In this document: positions 1 through 3,767 of the stretch, one piece after another
Numbering within the stretch: position 1 is the first letter of the stretch
Layout of the letters: every line of letters starts with the position of its first letter
Source of the DNA: an uncultured Clostridia bacterium
GTDB taxonomy: Bacteria > Bacillota > Clostridia > Christensenellales > UBA1242
Length of the DNA: 6,892 nt
Direction of reading: 5' to 3'
Assembly: GCA_937914725.1 (NCBI GenBank)
Contig: CALDMJ010000011.1
Location: 1 to 6,892 of the forward strand
Notes under the pieces: generated by a model
The model's database searches: none
What the model was told of the DNA's origin: nothing
The model's input: the letters and a program-made list of their open reading frames with translations, nothing else
Made by a program: the position numbers and the translations under genes

Positions 1-1345
1 GTTTTGCTGTCCCACCTGCACTGTCGCCCTCGACAAGATATATCTCACAATTTTTCGGGTCACGGTCGGTACAGTCAGACAATTTGCCCGGAAGTGTTGT
101 GTGTTCCAAAATGCTCTTTCGGCGTGTTAGGTCGCGGGCATTACGCGCAGCGTCACGCGCTTTTTGCGCGGTTATGCAACGCATAACAAGTTCTCGTGCG
201 ATTGCTGGATTTTCTTCTAAAAATGCGCCAAACCCTTCTGCCATCACCTTTTCGACATAGCCACGCATTTCGGAATTGCCAAGTTTCGTTTTCGTTTGCC
301 CTTCAAATTGCGGATTTGTGAGTTTTACGCTAATAACTGCTGTCAATCCCTCGCGAACGTCGTCACCTGATAGTTTTTCACTATCTTTTATAATTTTGTT
401 TGCGACGGCATAGTCGTTGATTATCTTTGTCAAACTATTTTTGAAGCCTTGCAAGTGTGTTCCGCCCTCGACGGTGTTGATGTTGTTTGCATATGAATGG
501 ATTGCCTCGTTGTAGGTGTCGGTGTATTGCATACAAATTTCAACTTCATAATTGCTTGCAACTTTTTGCAAATACAAAACGTCTTGAAATAATGTTTCCT
601 TGTCCTTTACAAGCTGTGCGACAAATTCTTTGATACCGCCCGCAAAGCAGTAGGTTACGTTTTGATTTGAACGTTCGTCAATAAGTTCAATTGTCAAGCC
701 TTTGTTCAAGAATGCAATTTCTCTAAAACGATTTTTCAAAGTATCGTAATTAAAGTCGATTGTTTCAAATATTTCGGCATCTGGAAAGAAACTAATTTGC
801 GTACCGCGGTCGTCAGTGTCTCCAACAACTGCAAGTGGTGCAAGCGGAGTGCCTTTGCGATACTCTTGAAAATAATGTTTTCCATTCTGGAAAATATCCG
901 CTTTGAGCCAAACCGAAAGCGCATTTACAACCGAAAGCCCGACGCCATGCAAGCCGCCCGAAATTTTGTAACCATTTCCGCCGAATTTACCACCCGCGTG
1001 CAATTTAGTCAAAACGACTTCGACTGCCGATTTATGCTCCGTTTTGTGCATACCTGTTGGGATACCACGTCCGTTATCGCGAACGCTCACTGACCCGTCG
1101 GCGTGAATTGTGACTTGCACTTTGTCGCAATAGCCTGCAAGCGCTTCGTCAATAGAGTTGTCGACAATTTCAATAATCAAGTGGTGAAGCCCGCGCTCAT
1201 CTGTCGAGCCAATGTACATACCCGGACGTTTGCGCACTGGGTCAAGCCCTTCAAGCACTTGTATATCACTTTCATCGTACTTTGTCGAATGTTTGAGTTC
1301 GCGTTCAAGTTCGTCAACATTTTCTTGCTTATTTTCTTCGTTCAT
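1..1345 (-). CDS. gyrB: DNA gyrase subunit B, partial (C-terminus beyond window)
   Basis: GyrB is the ATPase and Toprim subunit of DNA gyrase, which with GyrA introduces negative supercoils into DNA. I translated 448 codons from the ATG at 1345 to the window edge; the frame is open throughout. Seen in order: LEGLDPVRKRPGMYIG (residues 31-46), the GHKL ATP site EIVDNSIDEALAG (59-71, with E59, D62 and N63 matching E. coli E42, D45 and N46), RDNGRGIP (89-96), HAGGKFGGNGYKISGGLHGVG (117-136), the transducer lysine loop GQTKTKLGNSE (349-359), and the Toprim start EIYLVEGDSAGG (434-445). GQTKTKLGNSE and the overall pattern favour GyrB over ParE. The start is fixed by AAAAGGAG seven bases upstream. 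About 190 C-terminal residues are missing by window truncation. It diverges from yabP. One oddity is Gln153 at the position of E. coli Arg136, the aminocoumarin contact. Compared with E. coli GyrB the protein has about 17 extra, mostly charged N-terminal residues. Confidence 0.96.
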   Translation of the reverse strand, partial: MNEENKQENVDELERELKHSTKYDESDIQVLEGLDPVRKRPGMYIGSTDERGLHHLIIEIVDNSIDEALAGYCDKVQVTIHADGSVSVRDNGRGIPTGMHKTEHKSAVEVVLTKLHAGGKFGGNGYKISGGLHGVGLSVVNALSVWLKADIFQNGKHYFQEYRKGTPLAPLAVVGDTDDRGTQISFFPDAEIFETIDFNYDTLKNRFREIAFLNKGLTIELIDERSNQNVTYCFAGGIKEFVAQLVKDKETLFQDVLYLQKVASNYEVEICMQYTDTYNEAIHSYANNINTVEGGTHLQGFKNSLTKIINDYAVANKIIKDSEKLSGDDVREGLTAVISVKLTNPQFEGQTKTKLGNSEMRGYVEKVMAEGFGAFLEENPAIARELVMRCITAQKARDAARNARDLTRRKSILEHTTLPGKLSDCTDRDPKNCEIYLVEGDSAGGTAK

Positions 1346-1352
1346 AATAGCA

Positions 1353-1360
1353 CTCCTTTT
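1353..1360 (-). promoter_or_regulatory. Ribosome binding site of gyrB
   Basis: On the minus strand AAAAGGAG lies seven bases upstream of the ATG at 1345. It is a strong Shine-Dalgarno and decides the gyrB start over the internal Met43. Confidence 0.85.
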
Positions 1361-1435
1361 GCCTTTGCGCCCCTATTTTTATAGCGAATTTTATGCCAAA
1401 AATATTCGCAAAATATGCTTTAAATAACTGAGTAT

Positions 1436-1464
1436 ATTATATCACATTTACTCAATTTTTACAA
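1436..1464 (-). promoter_or_regulatory. Sigma-A promoter of gyrB with extended -10
   Basis: On the minus strand a -35 element TTGTAA (1459-1464) is followed by a 17-base spacer and a perfect -10 TATAAT (1436-1441). The bases TGA immediately before the -10 form an extended -10 (TGnTATAAT). The predicted transcription start is near 1429, giving a leader of about 84 bases before the gyrB start codon. This is the best vegetative promoter in the divergent region. Confidence 0.82.
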
Positions 1465-1485
1465 GCATTTTGCCGCATTTTTACC

Positions 1486-1510
1486 CCACAAAAAGTGGTA
1501 CTTTTTGTAC
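1486..1510. repeat. Nested inverted repeats in the gyrB/yabP divergent region
   Basis: A perfect 9-base inverted repeat, arms ACAAAAAGT (1488-1496) and ACTTTTTGT (1500-1508), is separated by GGT. Two alternative dyads overlap it: CCAC-AAAAA-GTGG (1486-1498) and GTAC-TTTTT-GTAC (1498/1499-1510 region). The element lies about 22 bases upstream of the gyrB -35 and about 55 bases upstream of the yabP start. The GC content of the stem is too low for a convincing terminator, so an operator is more likely, but its role is inferred from position only. Confidence 0.5.
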
Positions 1511-1562
1511 TTTTATCATATTGTAAAAACTTAATTAATATACATTAGAAAGAGGAAATATT

Positions 1563-1847
1563 ATGGAAAATATAAACGAACAAAACGAAAATCTCAGCGC
1601 CCATAAAATTGAGATTCACGCGAGAAATCGCACGCTTATTTCTGGCATTACAAATGTCGAGAGTGCAACCGAAACGGGCGCGGTTTTATATATCGGAAAA
1701 TTGATTTTAATTCTTGAAGGCGAGGGTTTGAAGATCCAAAAAATTGATGTCGCAACTGGCGATGTCGAAATTTTAGGAACAATTAAAAGCCTAAAATATA
1801 GTGACACGAAAAAGAAAGGCGGTTTTCTCAAAAAACTTGTCAAATAG
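1563..1847 (+). CDS. yabP: Sporulation protein YabP
   Basis: This 94-residue protein belongs to the YabP/YqfC family. In B. subtilis YabP is made in the mother cell during sporulation and is encoded next to YabQ, which is needed for spore cortex formation. The family signature is visible: HKIEIHARNRTLISGITNVES (residues 14-34), then a beta-rich core with GKLILILEGEGLKIQKIDVATG (45-66) and EILGTIKSLKYS (69-80), matching the pattern of Gly-Leu/Ile strands followed by G-x-I-x-x-L-x-Y. There is no signal peptide or membrane segment, and it ends in a basic tail (KKKGGFLKKLVK). The start has AGAGGA six bases upstream. Its TAG stop overlaps the yabQ ribosome binding site (TAGAGGAG), so the two are translated from one message. 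Unlike the B. subtilis layout, no S4-domain gene (rqcP/yabO) precedes it; gyrB lies divergently upstream. Confidence 0.9.
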   Translation: MENINEQNENLSAHKIEIHARNRTLISGITNVESATETGAVLYIGKLILILEGEGLKIQKIDVATGDVEILGTIKSLKYSDTKKKGGFLKKLVK

Positions 1848-1858
1848 AGGAGAAATTT

Positions 1859-2308
1859 ATGCTTTTTGAGACATACAGTCAGTTCAATGTGTTTTTGGCA
1901 TTCATTTGGCTAGGAGTTGGCGTTGCACTCACATATGACCTTTTTCATTTTGGCAAACATTTTCAAAAAGTTTGCTTTGATTTTGTTTTTTGCCTATTTG
2001 GCGGAATATTGTTTATTTACTTTATGCACCATTACAATTTAGGACAATTCCGTCTATTTTTGTTCATTGGGCTTGTTGTGGGTATTTTGATTGAAAAAAT
2101 ATTTTTTTCTAAAACGCTTGAAAGTTTTAGAAAATTATTATATAATTATTTTGTAAACATTACTACTAAAGCCCAAAATAAATATATAAAAAATTTATCC
2201 GCTACTGTTAAACGGTCAAAACATACAAAAAAGAAACATTTTAACATCAAACAGCTCACAAAAAAGCAAAACCAAACAAACAAAAAGCAAATTAACTTTG
2301 TAAACTAA
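1859..2308 (+). CDS. yabQ: Spore cortex biosynthesis protein YabQ
   Basis: This 149-residue integral membrane protein follows yabP after 11 bases. YabQ in B. subtilis localises to the membranes around the forespore and is required for cortex assembly. Three hydrophobic helices are visible: about residues 8-29 (FNVFLAFIWLGVGVALTYDL), 38-57 (VCFDFVFCLFGGILFIYFMH) and 64-84 (FRLFLFIGLVVGILIEKIFF). The pattern of TM1 followed by YDLFHFGK (26-33) and the short membrane core are typical of YabQ. The C-terminal 65 residues are hydrophilic, strongly basic and Asn/Gln/Lys-rich, without recognisable domain; such tails vary within the family. The start is supported by AGAGGAG six bases upstream. The assignment rests on membrane pattern plus position between yabP and divIC, because YabQ sequences are poorly conserved. 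Confidence 0.87.
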   Translation: MLFETYSQFNVFLAFIWLGVGVALTYDLFHFGKHFQKVCFDFVFCLFGGILFIYFMHHYNLGQFRLFLFIGLVVGILIEKIFFSKTLESFRKLLYNYFVNITTKAQNKYIKNLSATVKRSKHTKKKHFNIKQLTKKQNQTNKKQINFVN

Positions 2309-2313
2309 AAATG

Positions 2314-2320
2314 AAAGGAG
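2314..2320 (+). promoter_or_regulatory. Ribosome binding site of divIC-like gene
   Basis: AAAGGAG lies seven bases before the ATG at 2328. It sits in the 19-base gap after the yabQ stop, with no room for a promoter, which supports co-transcription of the three genes. Confidence 0.75.
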
Positions 2321-2327
2321 AAAAGCT

Positions 2328-2603
2328 ATGAATGAACAAAAACTACGTATGCTTATCAATGTCGGAACTGTCGTTGCAACACTTGTTCTCGTCGCTCTGA
2401 TTATCGGTCTAATTTTTCAATTTGTCAATCGTGGCATACTGCAATCAAATCAAAACAAACTGCAAGCCGAGCTTGATAATCTTAATAAACAAGTTGAATA
2501 CTACGAAAACCAAAACAATTACATCAGCGAAAACATTGAGGACTACGCACGTGAAAATTACGGCTATGGTAAAAATGGCGAAAAAAAGTACACATATGAA
2601 TAA
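2328..2603 (+). CDS. divIC: Septum formation initiator DivIC/FtsB family protein
   Basis: This 91-residue bitopic protein has the DivIC/FtsB design. It has a short basic cytoplasmic N-terminus, one membrane helix (about residues 9-32), a heptad-rich coiled coil with many Asn/Gln/Leu (about 37-66, for example NKLQAELDNLNKQVEYYENQ) and a short C-terminal globular part, IEDYARENYGYGKNGEKKYTY, in which ARE.YG...GE..Y matches the family's A-R-E-x-x-G-x-x-x-x-G-E-x-x-Y signature. DivIC works with FtsL and DivIB (FtsQ) in the divisome and is also needed for septation in sporulation. Position directly after yabP-yabQ is the classic arrangement in spore-formers and supports the name DivIC rather than a generic FtsB. 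In B. subtilis the next genes are yabR and spoIIE; here a different gene with its own promoter follows. Confidence 0.9.
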   Translation: MNEQKLRMLINVGTVVATLVLVALIIGLIFQFVNRGILQSNQNKLQAELDNLNKQVEYYENQNNYISENIEDYARENYGYGKNGEKKYTYE

Positions 2604-2624
2604 TAAAAAATACAGCATAACTGC

Positions 2625-2653
2625 AAAAAAAAACGCAAGGATGTTGTTTTTTT
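2625..2653 (+). terminator. Weak candidate terminator after the yabP-yabQ-divIC operon
   Basis: Arms AAAAAAAC (2627-2634) and GTTTTTTT (2646-2653) are exact complements around an 11-base loop, 23 bases after the divIC stop. The stem has only one G-C pair, so termination would depend mostly on the U-run and may be leaky. Confidence 0.45.
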
Positions 2654-2709
2654 ATGTAATTATAATATCAATTTAAGTAGTTACAATATAAAGTATTCAT
2701 AAAATAAAA

Positions 2710-2725
2710 AATATTATTTAATATT
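2710..2725. repeat. AT palindrome upstream of the DUF2188 gene promoter
   Basis: AATATTA and TAATATT flank TT, forming a 16-base perfect palindrome that ends 11 bases before the -35 of the downstream promoter. In such AT-rich DNA it may be a chance occurrence; the position would suit an operator. Confidence 0.3.
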
Positions 2726-2736
2726 GTTTAATTATC

Positions 2737-2765
2737 TTGTATTTATTTTTAAAATACGCTATAAT
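2737..2765 (+). promoter_or_regulatory. Sigma-A promoter of the DUF2188-domain gene
   Basis: A -35 TTGTAT (2737-2742), a 17-base spacer and a perfect -10 TATAAT (2760-2765) lie upstream of the gene at 2807. Transcription should start near 2772, giving a 35-base leader. This separates the gene from the preceding sporulation/division operon and implies vegetative expression. Confidence 0.8.
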
Positions 2766-2795
2766 AATCTTGTAAATGTAGATGTTCTGCATAAA

Positions 2796-2801
2796 AGGAG
2801 G
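2796..2801 (+). promoter_or_regulatory. Ribosome binding site of the DUF2188-domain gene
   Basis: AGGAGG, a perfect Shine-Dalgarno core, lies five bases before the ATG at 2807 and fixes the start so that the membrane helix is included. Confidence 0.8.
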
Positions 2802-2806
2802 CAAAA

Positions 2807-3592
2807 ATGAACATAGGCGAATACTGGTGGCTTATTGCTGGTATTGCAATTATAATTGTTCTCGCCGTTATTCTAGTTGTCTTGCTTGTACAAACGAAAA
2901 AAGACAAAGAAAAGTTGAAAGAAACTGATGACGATGTCGAGCAAGATATTGTAGAAGAAACTGACGAGCAAAATATTAAGGACGCAACCACTGAGCTACC
3001 AAAACAAAACAAAAATGCAACAAAAAAATCTAAACAAAACAAAAAGGTTGAAGAAAAACCTCAAGTTGAGGAAAATCAAGAAGAGCAACCCATTGTAGAA
3101 ACTGATCAACCTGAAGCAATTGAAGCGGATGAGCAACCTGCTGTAGAAGAAAAGCCAAAAGCAAAGAAAACTACAAAAAAGACTACTAAGGCTGAAGCGG
3201 ACAAAGGCACTGAGACTACTGAAAAACCGAAAAAGACTACAAAAAAAACAACTGCTAAAGCGGAAACTACCGAAAAACGAACGGAAGAAAAACCTGCTAA
3301 AACCACTGCAAAGAAAACTATCAATAAAACTACTACAGTAGAAGAAGCAGCGGGAAAAGAAGAAACCACCAAAACGACTGAAGAAAAGAAAACTGAGGAT
3401 ACATACAGTGTTTCGTTTGACAAAGCAGCACAAAACTGGGTTGTCAAAAAAGCAGGCGCTACGCGCGCGACAAAGCGTTGCGAAACTAAAGAAGAAGCAA
3501 TGAAAGTTGCAAGAGAACTTGCAAAAGTACACGACGCAAAACTTTCCGTTCACAAAAAAGACGGCAAATTCCAAAAGAAAAGCAGTTATTGA
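2807..3592 (+). CDS. Membrane-anchored Lys/Thr/Glu-rich protein with C-terminal DUF2188 domain
   Basis: The 261-residue protein has three parts. Residues 7-28 are one strongly hydrophobic helix (WWLIAGIAIIIVLAVILVVL) with only a short N-terminus before it. KKDKEKLK directly after the helix suggests by the positive-inside rule that the long C-terminal part faces the cytoplasm. Residues 38-198 are low-complexity: first acidic (DDDVEQDIVEETDEQ, 41-55), then repeated KKTTKKTTK, TTEKP, AKTTAKK and EEKP units resembling histone H1-like or AlgP-like tails. Residues about 199-261 match DUF2188: YSVSFDKAAQNWVVKKAGAT, then R-A-T-K-R-C, a helix with EEAMKVARELAK and an ending HKKDGKFQKKSSY. The function of DUF2188 is unknown. 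It has its own promoter and terminator and so is monocistronic, convergent with rpoC. Its reading frame is real despite low complexity: the start signals are strong and both ends are ordered. A role in binding nucleic acid or tethering the nucleoid to the membrane is speculation based on charge only. Confidence 0.88.
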   Translation: MNIGEYWWLIAGIAIIIVLAVILVVLLVQTKKDKEKLKETDDDVEQDIVEETDEQNIKDATTELPKQNKNATKKSKQNKKVEEKPQVEENQEEQPIVETDQPEAIEADEQPAVEEKPKAKKTTKKTTKAEADKGTETTEKPKKTTKKTTAKAETTEKRTEEKPAKTTAKKTINKTTTVEEAAGKEETTKTTEEKKTEDTYSVSFDKAAQNWVVKKAGATRATKRCETKEEAMKVARELAKVHDAKLSVHKKDGKFQKKSSY

Positions 3593-3601
3593 TTATATAA
3601 C

Positions 3602-3637
3602 AAAAGCGCAAGGAACTACGCATCCCCTGCGCTTTTT
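3602..3637 (+). terminator. Rho-independent terminator of the DUF2188-domain gene
   Basis: Arms AAAAGCGCA (3602-3610) and TGCGCTTTT (3628-3636) are exact complements. The loop of 17 bases can pair further through GGA/TCC. The stem runs into a T-tract. It begins 10 bases after the stop codon at 3592. Confidence 0.85.
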
Positions 3638-3650
3638 ATTCGCTTTATTA

Positions 3651-3696
3651 ATTTGCACATAATAGCACTTAAACTATTAAGTCGAAAAATGCAAAT
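3651..3696. repeat. Nested inverted repeats between the convergent terminators
   Basis: Outer arms ATTTGCA (3651-3657) and TGCAAAT (3690-3696) surround an inner dyad ACTTAA-ACTA-TTAAGT (3667-3682), with almost the same centre of symmetry. No open reading frame, convincing promoter or T-tract accompanies it. The function is unknown. Confidence 0.4.
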
Positions 3697-3726
3697 ATTG
3701 CGAAAATGTAATAGATGTCACAAAAC

Positions 3727-3763
3727 AACAAAAAACGCTGGATTAAGTTCAGCGTTTTTTGTT
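3727..3763 (-). terminator. Strong terminator of rpoC, symmetrical enough to work in both directions
   Basis: A perfect 14-base stem, AACAAAAAACGCTG (3727-3740) and its complement CAGCGTTTTTTGTT (3750-3763), encloses a 9-base loop. It starts four bases after the rpoC stop codon on the minus strand. The A- and T-tracts on both flanks make it a potential bidirectional terminator. No further minus-strand gene follows before it. Confidence 0.9.
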
Positions 3764-3767
3764 TATG

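Noticed and set aside
1..1345. Assignment as ParE (topoisomerase IV) rather than GyrB
   Set aside because: The GQTKTKLGNSE segment, the TTLPGKLSDC stretch and general pattern are closer to Gram-positive GyrB. A full-length tree including the missing C-terminus would settle it.
797..1427. Plus-strand open frames across the gyrB region
   Set aside because: They are antisense to gyrB, whose motifs run continuously on the minus strand. None shows a family pattern.
2422..2676. Open frame of 84 codons overlapping divIC in another frame
   Set aside because: It is a shifted reading of divIC and the following AT-rich DNA, with no Shine-Dalgarno.
3120..3400. Repetitive KKTT-coding segment considered as a possible CRISPR or tandem DNA repeat
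   Set aside because: The repeat is at the level of amino-acid composition; units are irregular in length and sequence, with no spacers of equal size.
2996..3574. Long minus-strand open frame of 192 codons, rich in Phe, Ser and Cys, and another at 3106-3447
   Set aside because: Both are antisense to the Lys/Thr/Glu-rich gene; A-rich codons read backwards give Phe/Ser-rich frames without stops. Neither has a ribosome binding site or recognisable domain.
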